From Candidatus Obscuribacterales bacterium (GTDB taxonomy: Bacteria; Cyanobacteriota; Vampirovibrionia; Obscuribacterales; Obscuribacteraceae): 64,000 bases of DNA. The translations under genes and the position numbers were made by a program. The notes below the pieces were generated by a model, which saw only the letters and a program-made list of their open reading frames with translations, made no database searches and was not told the origin of the DNA. The stretch spans positions 744,001 to 808,000 of the forward strand of contig JAHBVO010000004.1 in the NCBI GenBank assembly GCA_019637435.1, read 5' to 3'. Positions 25,452 to 35,125 of this stretch are shown in pieces. How positions within the stretch are numbered: the first letter of the stretch is position 1; every line of letters starts with the position of its first letter.

Positions 25452-25958
25452 ATGACAAATAATAGATTCGATGCCTTCGAGAGCCAAACAGCCAGACCTG
25501 ACAACGCCTATAACACGACGCCTGCTATCGAGAACCTGACACTCGAGGTCCAGGAACTGTGGGGAAAACAATTTCCAAAACCCGGTGGCAAGGGCGAGTC
25601 GCGCGGACCTAATTTCCTTGATTGCGGAGAAAACCCCTTGCAAAAAGGATGCGAAGGTCCAGGCAAAAATCCGCTCGAGCCGCCAAAAGATAATAAAAAA
25701 GAGCCGAAGGCCGAAGGCGGGAAGGAGACTGCTGCGGAGAAACAGCCGCCGGTAGATGCCGCCTGGGGAACGCCTCACGGACAAGGTCTCGAAGGACGTG
25801 AAGGCAAAGCCGGACGGGAGAGAGGAAACACAGCTATCAGAAACACATTGCAAGAGCATGAGTCCAGATCCGGCAAGGAACAATCACCCTTGTTGCCCGA
25901 TCTTGAATTGATCGATCACGAACGGCAAGGTCCGGCAGGCCGTCGTAACCCTCGTTAA
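25452..25958 (+). CDS. small disordered acidic/basic protein
   Basis: 168 residues, rich in Gly, Pro, Lys, Glu and Arg, no signal peptide or membrane segment. The N-terminus (NNRFDAFESQTARPDN) is the only part likely to fold. Contains a Cys pair (DCGENPLQKGC). AAGGAA precedes the ATG. It lies opposite in strand between the kinase pair and the regulator gene. No family recognised; the F-x-x-F-E-S start recalls the MFES starts at 11-13 kb, but the likeness is too short to count. Confidence 0.55.
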   Translation: MTNNRFDAFESQTARPDNAYNTTPAIENLTLEVQELWGKQFPKPGGKGESRGPNFLDCGENPLQKGCEGPGKNPLEPPKDNKKEPKAEGGKETAAEKQPPVDAAWGTPHGQGLEGREGKAGRERGNTAIRNTLQEHESRSGKEQSPLLPDLELIDHERQGPAGRRNPR

Positions 25959-25981
25959 TTTTTCCTGCCTGAGTGTGTTTG

Positions 25982-26007
25982 TCGGGGTTCTCATAAGAGG
26001 ACCCCGA
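25982..26007. terminator. bidirectional terminator
   Basis: TCGGGGTTCTC (25982-25992) pairs with GAGGACCCCGA (25997-26007), 11 bp with one G-U pair and loop ATAA. T-rich sequence follows on the plus strand (AAGCTTTTTATT). It sits between the convergent genes 25452-25958 and 26016-26687 and can serve both. Confidence 0.8.
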
Positions 26008-26015
26008 TAAGCTTT

Positions 26016-26687
26016 TTATTGGTCGAATTTGTAACCGACACCATGGACGGTGCGAATCTTGGGGTCTTCTGATTCAGCGTAAATCTTCAGTCGTAGTCTT
26101 CTCATATAGTTTCTCAAAGTGTACGGCGAGCGATCGGAGGAACTTGGCCATACACGATCGAGAAGCGCATCGTTACTGAAGACTACTCCTGGATTCTTAA
26201 GAAACAATTCCATGAGCGAGAATTCGATCGGGGATAGTTTAATCGGATTGCCGTTGCGTGTAAATTCGCGAGTTTCCAGATTTAAGCTGAGATCGCCTGA
26301 TGCGATGACCGTGTTAACTAGATTCTGTGGTCTACGCAACAGTGCCTGGACGCGCAGTATCAATTCTTTCATTACGAAAGGCTTTGGAAGATAGTCATCG
26401 GCGCCGACACCAAATCCGGTGACTTTGTCTGAGATCGAACTGCGCTGGGTAAGAAACAGAACTGGAGATTTGCCGCCTTCATTCCGATAAGCATTGCAAA
26501 CTTCAATGCCTGTCATGCTAGGCATTTCCCAGTCGAGAATTATTAGTTCGTACTGATAGGATTTTAGAAATTCTAACGCGGAACTGCCGTCGGTTTCCCA
26601 ATCCACGAAATGACTCTCACGCTGCAGAACATCGACAATGGTTTCACCCAGAGCTCTGTCATCCTCTGCCAATAAGATCTTGACCAT
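26016..26687 (-). CDS. OmpR/PhoB-family response regulator
   Basis: 223 residues. Receiver with AEDD, phospho-acceptor Asp in IILDWEMP, LFLTQRS and DDYLPKPF; winged-helix domain ending RTVHGVGYKF. Motif for motif it is the sister of the regulator at 10172-10849. It is on the same strand as, and 0.7 kb upstream of, the split sensor-kinase pair, which makes it the nearest candidate partner; a plus-strand gene and terminator lie between them, so co-transcription is unlikely. Confidence 0.9.
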   Translation of the reverse strand: MVKILLAEDDRALGETIVDVLQRESHFVDWETDGSSALEFLKSYQYELIILDWEMPSMTGIEVCNAYRNEGGKSPVLFLTQRSSISDKVTGFGVGADDYLPKPFVMKELILRVQALLRRPQNLVNTVIASGDLSLNLETREFTRNGNPIKLSPIEFSLMELFLKNPGVVFSNDALLDRVWPSSSDRSPYTLRNYMRRLRLKIYAESEDPKIRTVHGVGYKFDQ

Positions 26688-26867
26688 GTTCGCCTCAGTA
26701 ACGCTGTCCTGCTAACAGAATCATTATCAGCGGTTTCTTTAATGATTTCTGGCAGCGCCAATTGCCATTATACGTCGCTACAAAGCGTAAATAAACGACG
26801 ATCTACGTAACTACGCGACGAGAGTGCAACAAAATCTGCCAGGCGTGGAATATTGTAAGTTCAATAT

Positions 26868-27890
26868 ATGGCAAAACGGAACGATTCTATGAAAGCTAAG
26901 ACTCCTCGAAAGCGAATAGTGAAGGTGGCTCAACCTGTTGATTCCAATGGCGACGCAACAGAGAAGAAGAGTAGCCCTCTTGCACTTGCGGAGTCGAATG
27001 GGAAAACTCCGAAACCTAAAATAAAGCAATCTATTCAACGCTCAGATGATAAGCTGACTCACGAAGACCTGCTCCTGATCAATAACAATCGTGGATTGGT
27101 CGAGTTGCTCCGGCAGAAAAACATCAAACTGAAAGATGTTATGTCGACTCTGCGCTATGAAAATGAACTCGTTCAACTACAGGTTGAGTTGGTCAAACTC
27201 CAGCGTTGGGTTCAGGAATCCGGTGAGAGAATTGCCATTCTCACGGAGGGGCGTGATGCCGCCGGAAAGGGCGGGACTATTCGGCGATTCATCGAGCACC
27301 TAAATCCAAGAGCAATGCGCGTTGTGGCGCTTCCCAAGCCAACCGACGAAGAACGCGGACAGTGGTATTTCCAGAGATACGCAAAACAATTGCCGAATAA
27401 AGGAGAGATTGTCTTCTTCGATCGGAGTTGGTACAACCGCGCAGTTGTCGAGCCGGTAAACGGCTTTTGTACCGACGCTGAATACAAACGTTTTATGCAG
27501 CAAGTTCCCGAGTTCGAACACATGCTGAACGAAGACGGAATGCGAATCATCAAGTTCTGGTTTTCGATCTCCAGAGACGAGCAGGAGAAAAGATTCGAAT
27601 CTCGGCGATCCAATCCGCTAAAACAGTGGAAGCTCAGCCCGATTGATGATACCGCACAGGAATTGTGGGACCAGTACACTGAATATAAAGAAGACATGTT
27701 CAGCAAGACGCATACGTCCTTTAGCCCATGGATCATTGTTAGAGCCAACGATAAAAAAATGGCGCGGCTCGAAAGTATTCGATACGTTTTGAGTTTGTTC
27801 GAATATCCGGGCAAGAGCACGAAGATAAGACTATATCCTGACCCCAACGTCGTCGGACGATTTCATCGCAGTAGCATAAAGCTTGACTGA
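26868..27890 (+). CDS. ppk2: polyphosphate kinase 2
   Basis: Transfers phosphate between polyphosphate and nucleoside diphosphates (GDP or ADP), linking polyphosphate stores to nucleotide pools. The PPK2 signature is complete: Walker A EGRDAAGKGGTI, Walker B VFFDRSWYNR, lid segment FWFSISRDEQEKRF and the RSNPLKQWKLSP motif. One PPK2 domain plus a ~70-residue Lys-rich N-terminal extension gives 340 residues. ATG 26868 is taken; ATG 26889 has a better GGAAC site. It diverges from the regulator gene 26016-26687. Confidence 0.93.
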   Translation: MAKRNDSMKAKTPRKRIVKVAQPVDSNGDATEKKSSPLALAESNGKTPKPKIKQSIQRSDDKLTHEDLLLINNNRGLVELLRQKNIKLKDVMSTLRYENELVQLQVELVKLQRWVQESGERIAILTEGRDAAGKGGTIRRFIEHLNPRAMRVVALPKPTDEERGQWYFQRYAKQLPNKGEIVFFDRSWYNRAVVEPVNGFCTDAEYKRFMQQVPEFEHMLNEDGMRIIKFWFSISRDEQEKRFESRRSNPLKQWKLSPIDDTAQELWDQYTEYKEDMFSKTHTSFSPWIIVRANDKKMARLESIRYVLSLFEYPGKSTKIRLYPDPNVVGRFHRSSIKLD

Positions 27891-27932
27891 TGTTGTCGTG
27901 CTACGAGAGCTCGACTAAGAGCGCGAATTAAT

Positions 27933-28535
27933 ATGTTGAATTTGACTTGCCGGGTCATGACAATCGCTCTTGCATTGGCGCTTACATCCTGTGAGCTTGC
28001 ACCTACGCCGGACGATTCTGAAACATTCCCCGAAGCTTCACTTAATCTCCAGAGCGAAGGTTGGTTCTTGAAACAGCTGGAAGATCTTAGAGAACCATCG
28101 CTTAGGAAGTTGCCCAGTAGATACTGCGAAACTGCATACCGATTCACTCTGCTTCGAAGCTTTAGAAATCCTTTGTCAGTGAGAATTGAACATAACGTGG
28201 ACGGTACGACTTTGGTATTCGCGAAGGAATTAGGCGCGAGAGGCTCCGGCCAAATGGAGTTTGTTCGGAACGATCGGTTGAGTTGGACGACCACCCAGTA
28301 CGAACAATTTTCCTCCAAAGTACAGTCTTTGCGATTCTGGGAAAGCCCATCAGTTCTGAAAATCCAGAAACGCGATTTGACGGCCGACGGAGCGAGATTG
28401 ATTTTTGAAGGGGTTGAGGCTCGCAATTCTCATTTCGTTTATCGTGGCTCAGCGACAATTGAGAAAAGTCCGTTTCAAGGTCTAGGAAAGTTTCTGCTGT
28501 CTCAAGTTGGTTTTTTACCAAGGAACTTTCAGTGA
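27933..28535 (+). CDS. putative lipoprotein
   Basis: 200 residues. Lipobox LALALTSC near residue 20, then an acidic spacer (PTPDDSETFPE) and a beta-rich domain of ~160 residues with a single further Cys. No domain recognised. It starts 43 bp after ppk2 and may share its transcript. Confidence 0.65.
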   Translation: MLNLTCRVMTIALALALTSCELAPTPDDSETFPEASLNLQSEGWFLKQLEDLREPSLRKLPSRYCETAYRFTLLRSFRNPLSVRIEHNVDGTTLVFAKELGARGSGQMEFVRNDRLSWTTTQYEQFSSKVQSLRFWESPSVLKIQKRDLTADGARLIFEGVEARNSHFVYRGSATIEKSPFQGLGKFLLSQVGFLPRNFQ

Positions 28536-28923
28536 TACATTCAAACATTTGCTGCGACCGGCTCTCCGGCGGCGAGCCGTTGTTGAAAATTTGGAACGAG
28601 CAGCGCAATTGTAAAACTGAAGCAAATCTAAGTGACCTGGAGCTTGTGATTCAATTGTGGCGAGCTGCGCGGTCTTCCGATGATGCTACGGTTGCAACAG
28701 CTTCGCAAGCTCATAGAGCATGCCGATGGTTTGAAATAGCGGGTGAGCCATGTGCAGTTGACCGTCAGTGCCTTTCCAAAATTGATCATTCCAGACGATA
28801 CCACCTACGATATCATCGTGTATTTTGAAATCATATGTACTACTTGAGGAAATTCGACTTGCCCTCATGCTGGGCGTGTGCAAAACTCTTAGAACAATTC
28901 ATGACTGTGGGGGATACTAAACA
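28536..28923. other. gene-poor gap with possible gene remnant
   Basis: No convincing complete gene. A minus-strand frame ending near 28686 reads like real protein (DDIVGGIVWNDQFWKGTDGQ; HPLFQTIGMLYELAKLL) for about 50 residues but has no good start and is not recognised. It may be the 3' remnant of a lost gene. Confidence 0.3.
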
Positions 28924-29640
28924 TTGGACGCCCGAGCCATTCTTCAAGATGCAAAAGGAACCCCTTTCACTTCAGCGTCTGGTGAAAAGGGGATTATCGA
29001 ACTTGAAGCTCCGATATCGTCCGAAGAGATTCGCAAATTAAGTGACGAACTAACTTCGCCTCTTCCTCTTGAGTATGAAAGCTTGTTAGCCTTTTGTGGT
29101 GGTTTCGAATCTGCGATCGGTTTTGTCGACTTTTACCCAGGGGACACGATTAGAGAGGACCTGTTTCCACACGGTTTACCGATCGCTTGGGACGATGCCG
29201 GTAATGTTTGGCTCCTGGACCTGGTTGCAGGAGAACCAACCGATGAAATTCCCGTATTTTTTGGCTGCCACGATCCTCCGGTTATAGTTTTGCAGGCTAA
29301 ATCAATTACCGCATTTATTGCTGACGTAATCGCGTACGGTAGAAGAGAGCCAGATAATAGAATAACGGCAATAGACGAATATACTGCCAATATCTGGAAA
29401 AACGACCCAGGTGCTCTAACCTATCATGATTGTATTCAAGGTGATTCGACATTGAGCCAATTCGCTCAAAGTCTTGGTCTAGACTATGAATTTGGGGACA
29501 TGCGACATGCAGAAGTTGGACAAGGTTTCGCCGATGGTAAGTATGGATCAGATTCAATTACTAAGCGACACGACAGCGAGCGAATTTTTGCTAGACAGCG
29601 AAGAAAACTCAGTTTTATACAGAAGATTTTTGGTGTTTGA
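28924..29640 (+). CDS. SMI1/KNR4 (SUKH) family protein
   Basis: 238 residues from a TTG start preceded by GGGGGA. Residues ~30-150 show the SUKH pattern: SSEEIRKLSDEL, LPLEYESLLAFCGGFE, GLPIAWDDAGNVWLLDL, ending with an FIADVIAYG helix. In bacteria these proteins are mostly antidotes to contact-dependent or polymorphic toxins, bound in the cytoplasm; some have other roles. The C-terminal ~90 residues are unrecognised. No toxin gene is next to it. Confidence 0.7.
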   Translation: MDARAILQDAKGTPFTSASGEKGIIELEAPISSEEIRKLSDELTSPLPLEYESLLAFCGGFESAIGFVDFYPGDTIREDLFPHGLPIAWDDAGNVWLLDLVAGEPTDEIPVFFGCHDPPVIVLQAKSITAFIADVIAYGRREPDNRITAIDEYTANIWKNDPGALTYHDCIQGDSTLSQFAQSLGLDYEFGDMRHAEVGQGFADGKYGSDSITKRHDSERIFARQRRKLSFIQKIFGV

Positions 29641-29832
29641 TGATTAGAAAAATAACCAGATTCATTTCCTCGGATGACTCGGGCATCGTAGCGATGAACC
29701 AAGAGACCACACATTAGTGCGCTCTGCGTTTCGCGGCTGTGCTAAGCGATTTGAAACTATTTGCCGTATGATGATTTGGAAGTGCGATCTGGTTGAGCTC
29801 ACTATGGAAAAGACTTCCTTCCGAACGAGCAA

Positions 29833-30885
29833 ATGTTGATGGTGAGGCACAGCGTGATGTCATCAAAAGAGTCGTCAATTAAGCGTAAGCGGCAAGTCGC
29901 GATTGCGATAATGTTTGCTAGCGGCAGTCTATTTTCGACGTCGGATGTAATAGCAAAGCAACCGGCGGCGGATGGTAGCACTCTTCAGTATTTAGTATCT
30001 AACACTGCCTTGTCGAACGAAGTGCGCGCCTACTACTTGCTTCGACTGGCAGACTCTTATATCGAGGGTGACGGCCGAGCAAGGTCCGTTTCGTTGGAAA
30101 TGAAAGCTGGGACTCGAAACCCGTTGCAGTACTTCGGTTTCGTGGATATGGAAGGATTTTACGAGGACGTGAGTTACAGCTACGCAAAATACTTACTTAC
30201 GCAATCACTTGCAAAGAAAACTAGCGACAAGGCTGAAAGCAACTCGCTTGCTAATGATGAGGCTGCAGCCAGCAACATGGCTCTGGCGGACGATGCTATT
30301 CAGGCCGCCCTCAAGGAACTTAAACAGTCATCAAATGAACCGAGGAAATTGAATCTATACTTCGCCGCATCAAAGATTTTGCAAAAGAAAGGTGATTTAG
30401 CCGGTTCCAAGAGGTGTGAGGATGCATTCAACGATATGATTCGAGACGCAGAAAGCTCTGATAAGCCAAAACCTGAGCTAGTAGCTGCAGCCAACGCAAT
30501 CTTCGGTTTACTTGCAAAAGCAATCCTCCCCGTGCAAATTCCGACTTTTGTCGCCGGAAGTTTTGGAGAGCAGCCTCTGGCGCCGCTCGCGAGTCCCCCT
30601 GCAGAGGCAATTCTCGATAGCGAGGCGCTTTTACTCCGCGGTTTGAAGTTAGTGGACCGGCTGCCTTCTTCCGATCACAACAGGCGAAAAGCGCATCGGG
30701 ATATGGTCTTGTGGTATAGGCAGGTTGGAATGATGCCGCAGGCTGAGGAGCAAAAGTTGATATTATTCAGCCTTGTCGGTATCGAAAACGATTCCATTCT
30801 CTATCCGCAATCTGGTGCGTGCGGGCATCCAGCTTGGTGGATGAAACCTGGCTACCGAAGCGACATGAACTGTGGGATGGGATAG
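29833..30885 (+). CDS. exported helical-repeat protein
   Basis: Up to 350 residues; ATGs at 29833, 29839 and 29857 are all possible and none has a strong ribosome site. The basic KRKRQ stretch and hydrophobic AIAIMFASGSLFS segment form a signal peptide. The mature part is helical (YYLLRLADSYIEG; YAKYLLTQSL; LYFAASKILQKKGD), like TPR repeats without clear consensus. Ends with a Cys/Trp/Gly-rich tail (SGACGHPAWWMKPGY). Function unknown. Confidence 0.65.
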   Translation: MLMVRHSVMSSKESSIKRKRQVAIAIMFASGSLFSTSDVIAKQPAADGSTLQYLVSNTALSNEVRAYYLLRLADSYIEGDGRARSVSLEMKAGTRNPLQYFGFVDMEGFYEDVSYSYAKYLLTQSLAKKTSDKAESNSLANDEAAASNMALADDAIQAALKELKQSSNEPRKLNLYFAASKILQKKGDLAGSKRCEDAFNDMIRDAESSDKPKPELVAAANAIFGLLAKAILPVQIPTFVAGSFGEQPLAPLASPPAEAILDSEALLLRGLKLVDRLPSSDHNRRKAHRDMVLWYRQVGMMPQAEEQKLILFSLVGIENDSILYPQSGACGHPAWWMKPGYRSDMNCGMG

Positions 30886-31060
30886 GGTTCGGTGCGTATA
30901 TTTGACTGTTGATGTTAGAGCTAAACACACGGAACTTGCCGAAGATTCGTGAATGGTTTGCGCGTTTTGCGAGATGGCGTGCTTCGCTACGCATTTTTAC
31001 CATTGCCTAATTCAACCGCTCTGGCAACAATAGGATTAGTACTTGCAGCAGGTGCTTTCT

Positions 31061-31378
31061 ATGTACGCTCAGATCTCGAGTTTTCTAAACACAGAGCTTC
31101 ATCGTTGGTATTCGATGCTAGCTGTTTGTAGTGTGCTGTTCCTTGAATATCAAATCGCAACAACCAACATAAATGGTTCACAGGAAAGCGTCTTGCCTTG
31201 GTTTGTGTTTGTTGCGACAGGATTGGCAGCATTTGCATCACTAGATTTCGGAATATGCCATCGGAGTTCGCTAACTGTGTTAAGTGGTGTTCGCCTTATT
31301 GGGTTTCCGCTCGCTGTCTACCTGGCTGCCAGCTTCATTCGGAACAGTTACGGTGGTCTCAGTAGTGGTGCGTTTTAA
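31061..31378 (+). CDS. small multi-pass membrane protein
   Basis: 105 residues from ATG 31061 (AGGTG upstream; a TTG at 31043 is in frame). Three or four membrane helices: WYSMLAVCSVLFLEY, VLPWFVFVATGLAAFASL and GFPLAVYLAASFI. No family recognised. Confidence 0.5.
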   Translation: MYAQISSFLNTELHRWYSMLAVCSVLFLEYQIATTNINGSQESVLPWFVFVATGLAAFASLDFGICHRSSLTVLSGVRLIGFPLAVYLAASFIRNSYGGLSSGAF

Positions 31379-31464
31379 AGGGAATCGAGAAGCTCGATTC
31401 GAGATAATTACTTAAGACCTAGTTTACTGAGACCTAGATGGACTGCCGGACGCGTCGCAGTCGA

Positions 31465-31780
31465 CTAGCGGAATCTGTGTTCCATTTCAAGAATTGGAAG
31501 GTCGTTAATAGACGCGTGACGAAGAGTCATGTAGCCGCACTGTCGAACTCCAGTTCTCCTTACCATAAGCACGAAAGCAGTTTCCCGAATCGCCTTGCCC
31601 CTCGTACGAGAATCGCACGGCGATTCGGTTTCCGTCGAGCGCCCAGAGTTCACTTATCCAACTACGCTCTAGTTACCGCTGCCACTTACCTGTCCAGAAC
31701 GAGACGACTGCAAAGCGTCCTGAAGATATTTTCCGCGCGATTACGCCAAGCGCTGCTAGTCGCAGCACTCAAAGCGTCTC
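31465..31780 (-). pseudogene. decayed DUF1348 gene copy
   Basis: On the minus strand, pieces match the intact gene 17066-17533 in order but in different frames: SAWRNRAE, then ELWALDGNRIAVRFSYE followed by NCFRAYGKENW, then, after a frameshift, HASINDLPILEMEHRFR before a stop at 31465. Stop codons and at least two frameshifts separate the pieces, and the N-terminal ~40 residues are gone. This is direct sequence evidence for a duplicated, degenerating paralogue. Confidence 0.8.
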
Positions 31781-31972
31781 TACCTAAACTCATTGAGCAA
31801 GGTCATCATCAGCAATTCGGCGACCCCTGAGAATGTTGCAATTCCATGGTTTAGGGCTGAGGTCAGACCGTTGAATGATGTTTCCTGCAGGAATGTCCCT
31901 CACCGCGAAATATATGCGGTGCTCACCGCGCCATCACACTAATAATGCAATGATTTATTTTGCTATCATATT

Positions 31973-32806
31973 TTACGAGGATGTGGCGAAGGGACCAACG
32001 ACTGTCGAATCAGTCGTTGGAAAAAGAGCACGACTGAACCCGTCGAAAAGATTATTTCCAATATGAGCACCAATTGCGAGTTCTAGACTGTTGCTTCGAA
32101 TTGTCGCAAGAGTCAGTAGAAATCCAATTCCGAAATAGAGGAGCAAGGTCGGAATCAATGTCATGACATTTTCGCTGACAGCAACTTCCGGATTCGAGAT
32201 GTGTGGCAGCATGAAAAGAAAACCGTTGATACCACATAGCCACCATCGTGAAGTCGTTATCTTACTCAGCATCTGCAGAAGATATCCACGAAATGCGACC
32301 TCCTCAACGAAACACTGCATTGGTGTAAACAGCAGCACTATTGGCGCATAGGTGAAAAACGCCGGCGACTCCAGCACATAATGATAGTCGCCTGGAAAAA
32401 TGATTGCTCCTATTCCCTCGACTGAAGCAGCTAAACAACACCAGAGCAAAAATCCGATTCCGATTCGACCGAAGTCGATTTTGTCTGATGGCGTGATGAG
32501 TGTTTTAAAGCCACGCCCGTGTAGAAAGCGGACCACCAGAAATGTGAATAGAAGCAGAGTCAAAAAAGTTGAGTTAAGTGCGATGTATTGAAATATCGCG
32601 TCCACGTCTGTGACTTGTCCGGTTACTTTGTCGAGATTTGGAATTTTTCCGCATAGTAAAACCAGAACTACGCAGAATGAGATAGAACCGAAAACAAAGT
32701 AGCCACCTACGATGATCAATATCCCGAGAATGTATCGCCACCACGCACTCTTCGCGGACTGTCCCAACAACAGGAAGGTTGGTTCTGTAGCTGCTTCGTT
32801 TGCCAT
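31973..32806 (-). CDS. CPBP-family intramembrane metalloprotease
   Basis: 277 residues with about eight membrane helices. The Abi/CPBP motifs are present: EEVAFRG (motif 1), FLFMLPHIS (motif 2, His) and GAHIGNNLFDG (motif 3, His and Asn). Family members cut prenylated or bacteriocin-type peptides within the membrane or serve in self-immunity. Stand-alone here. The N-terminal ~25 residues are polar and cytoplasmic. Confidence 0.85.
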   Translation of the reverse strand: MANEAATEPTFLLLGQSAKSAWWRYILGILIIVGGYFVFGSISFCVVLVLLCGKIPNLDKVTGQVTDVDAIFQYIALNSTFLTLLLFTFLVVRFLHGRGFKTLITPSDKIDFGRIGIGFLLWCCLAASVEGIGAIIFPGDYHYVLESPAFFTYAPIVLLFTPMQCFVEEVAFRGYLLQMLSKITTSRWWLCGINGFLFMLPHISNPEVAVSENVMTLIPTLLLYFGIGFLLTLATIRSNSLELAIGAHIGNNLFDGFSRALFPTTDSTVVGPFATSS

Positions 32807-33204
32807 AAAATCCTCGCGATACCCGACATAATTTATTCCCTGCCGATAGGATAGTCTCTAAATACTTTGGAACGCCCATAATGTTCGAGCGATTCACCAC
32901 TCATTCTGTCCGAATTAGGAAAATCCTTCGATGAGTATGAGGTGCCAATCAACAATGGGGATTGGAGCGGAGAAGACCTAAGACCCATCGCGAGCACTTT
33001 TCCTTTTCGAGCATGCACTTCACAAGGCGAACGGCGAAGAGTCCCGCATAAATAACCATTAAATGGAATACCAGCTTGGCGTTGCACTGCGAGCAGTACG
33101 TATAGAACTGCGCTTTGATTATCCTAGACCAATTATGCCTTTTTTGCTGCGGAGTTCGGCGAAGTGATAAGATACGCTATAGCGTTTGGAGCCCTGGTCT
33201 GCGC
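32807..33204. other. gap between CPBP gene and next exported protein
   Basis: No supported complete gene. A minus-strand frame of ~84 residues (32833-33087) has protein-like composition in its last third (SSKDFPNSDRMSGESLEHYG) but no ribosome site and no recognised relatives. The region should contain divergent promoters. Confidence 0.35.
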
Positions 33205-34086
33205 ATGAAAAGACACTTCTTGAAGGTACTTGTTATTTCGACTGTCTTTCCGCTGATGTCGGTGACCGCGGGTGCTGAAGAAATGGCTGTTCCTCCCTTT
33301 GACAAAGTCTACAAGTCGCCTTCGCTAGGGCGATGGTGTGCAACAGGGTACGCAGACTTCTTGCGCGGAGCTGGAGATGAGACTGGTAACCCGCTCGAAT
33401 TGAAGTTTCTGGGCGACCCAGCGCCAGCCGGTGCCAGTCGCGAATACATCAACTGGCACAATAACTTGAATGCCGCATTAAATGCGCGGTTTCGAGCACT
33501 AAAACCGGTTCAGGCGAACGGAAAATTAGTTGTTGTCGGTTGTCGTTATAAAGTTTCTGAAAATCGCCAGATTGAAGACCTCTTATTATTCGGAGATGGT
33601 GCCCAGCTTTTCGAGCCGTTCCTTCGCAAAGCCATTTTGTCTTTGAGTGGATCTGAGCTCTTGATCCTCCCAACTGCGGAAGCCAAAGAATTGCGAGGAT
33701 CGGGACGGTTTGTGCAAAATTACGGGCGCGAATTGCTCGGTTCGTCAGAAGAGGTTCGCGCTCCTGAGACTATTTGGAAGGAGTCATTGTGCCAAGAGAT
33801 TGAGCGTCGCTTTGATTCTAAAGGGCGTGGATTTTTCGGGACGGGACGACGGTTCTCCTGCAGGCTCTCGTTCCTGGTCCATAACGACAGAACAATCTCG
33901 GACATCGAAATTGCTCCCATCGAACGAAAAAATTTCCATAAAATGGGGGAAATTCTACTGAACGACATATTACATAAGTTGGAGGGCACCGACTTTGTAA
34001 GCCCTCCTCCTGTTTCGCCTCCGGTTGGGCCTCTTCGAATTGAATTTGTGATTGATAAGTCATACAAACTTATATCTTGCGTTTAG
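33205..34086 (+). CDS. exported protein with TonB_C-like halves
   Basis: 293 residues from ATG 33205; the frame is open to 33115 but this ATG begins a proper signal peptide (MKRHFLKVLVISTVFPLMSV). Two regions have the strand-strand-helix look of TonB_C domains (GCRYKVSENRQIEDLLLFG ... FLRKAI; SFLVHNDRTISDIEIAP ... ILLNDIL). Pro-rich stretch near the end (SPPPVSPPVGP). No anchor. Function unknown. Confidence 0.55.
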   Translation: MKRHFLKVLVISTVFPLMSVTAGAEEMAVPPFDKVYKSPSLGRWCATGYADFLRGAGDETGNPLELKFLGDPAPAGASREYINWHNNLNAALNARFRALKPVQANGKLVVVGCRYKVSENRQIEDLLLFGDGAQLFEPFLRKAILSLSGSELLILPTAEAKELRGSGRFVQNYGRELLGSSEEVRAPETIWKESLCQEIERRFDSKGRGFFGTGRRFSCRLSFLVHNDRTISDIEIAPIERKNFHKMGEILLNDILHKLEGTDFVSPPPVSPPVGPLRIEFVIDKSYKLISCV

Positions 34087-34200
34087 CAGCCGCTCCGGTT
34101 TGTCTTAAGATTAGGGCAAGACGACTTAATTTCCCCGCGTCCGATGTACTTTCCTAAGAGTTAAACGGGGCATGGTTAGCGTCTCGGGCTATTCATATGA

Positions 34201-34740
34201 ATGATAGAACCGAACCATCGAAACACCGAAGAATTGCGAGGTAAAGTGCTCTCGGACGATCAAAAAATTGATTACTTTATTTCCTGCTTCGAGGACGATG
34301 AGGAATCTATTATTGTTCGTCATCTGACGGAGAGGGAATCGCTGCGCGAAATCTATTCTCGACTTCCAGCCAAGTTTCCAGTCCTCTTCGAGAAACTACT
34401 GCTGAACTATCGATGGTCTTCCATCTGGCTCTACGGCGCGTTTCGGCTTTTAGACAGCACGGACGATAAACCAGATCTTTCTGGGTTTTTGGGCGAGATT
34501 TTTAAGGACGAGAATCTTGTTACTCCTTGCCTTCAGAATGGTTACATACAATTTGCTTTCGCGTATGACCGTTATGATCCGGTTTGTTTTAACACGAACA
34601 AACGAACCTCTGCGAACGACTTTGAAATCGTCAGGCTTGATCACGAATTGCTATTGCAGCGCTCGAAGATAAAGGCGATCAAGACCCTAGCTCCATCATT
34701 TGAACTGCTTATTGCTGCGGACTATCACCAGCCCGGTTGA
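34201..34740 (+). CDS. SUKH-like (SMI1/KNR4-like) protein
   Basis: 179 residues. The middle and end match the SUKH fold seen in polymorphic-toxin immunity proteins: LPAKFPVLFEKLLLNYRW, IWLYGAFRLLDS, YIQFAFAYDRYDPVCFN, FEIVRLDHELLL and a closing LAPSFELLIA helix. Cytoplasmic, no signal peptide. No toxin gene adjoins it. Assignment is by pattern and less secure than for 28924-29640. Confidence 0.55.
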   Translation: MIEPNHRNTEELRGKVLSDDQKIDYFISCFEDDEESIIVRHLTERESLREIYSRLPAKFPVLFEKLLLNYRWSSIWLYGAFRLLDSTDDKPDLSGFLGEIFKDENLVTPCLQNGYIQFAFAYDRYDPVCFNTNKRTSANDFEIVRLDHELLLQRSKIKAIKTLAPSFELLIAADYHQPG

Positions 34741-35125
34741 TTAGCTGATGATATGGAAAAGCATCGAAAAGGAGATGGCTGTCTAGAAGACTTCTTCCTA
34801 CCGCTGATTCCTTATTCTTTCCGCGATGCGGAACGCTAGTTGACGTGTGCCGGTGGGACGAACCGGTGTAGACGGGTATCAACTCCGTCGCATCTAAGTG
34901 TTTCGTCCTACAGATTGTGATTAAACATCAATGATGGATGACTACTGTTAAGAGGTTAAACCGAGTAAATGTGCCAGCGCCATTTGTCTAATGACGGGAG
35001 CCGGTGAGCACTCCGGTTGATTGCTGGGTTACACTGCAGATAAGAAAAGCTACTTGTCACCGCCACCAAGGCCTCGAACAAGCCTCTAACTGGTATGATT
35101 CCAAGCGCAAGCACATGGGGTTCGC
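34741..35125. other. non-coding gap before the desaturase gene
   Basis: No coding frame supported. Contains small GC hairpins (AGCCGG/CCGGTT near 35000-35020; CCGGTGGG/AACCGG near 34850) and presumably the desaturase promoter. Nothing recognisable as a known RNA. Confidence 0.4.

Noticed and set aside
28686..28883. Minus-strand frame with protein-like residues
   Set aside because: Reads well for ~50 residues but has no usable start or recognised family; kept only as a possible remnant in the gap entry.
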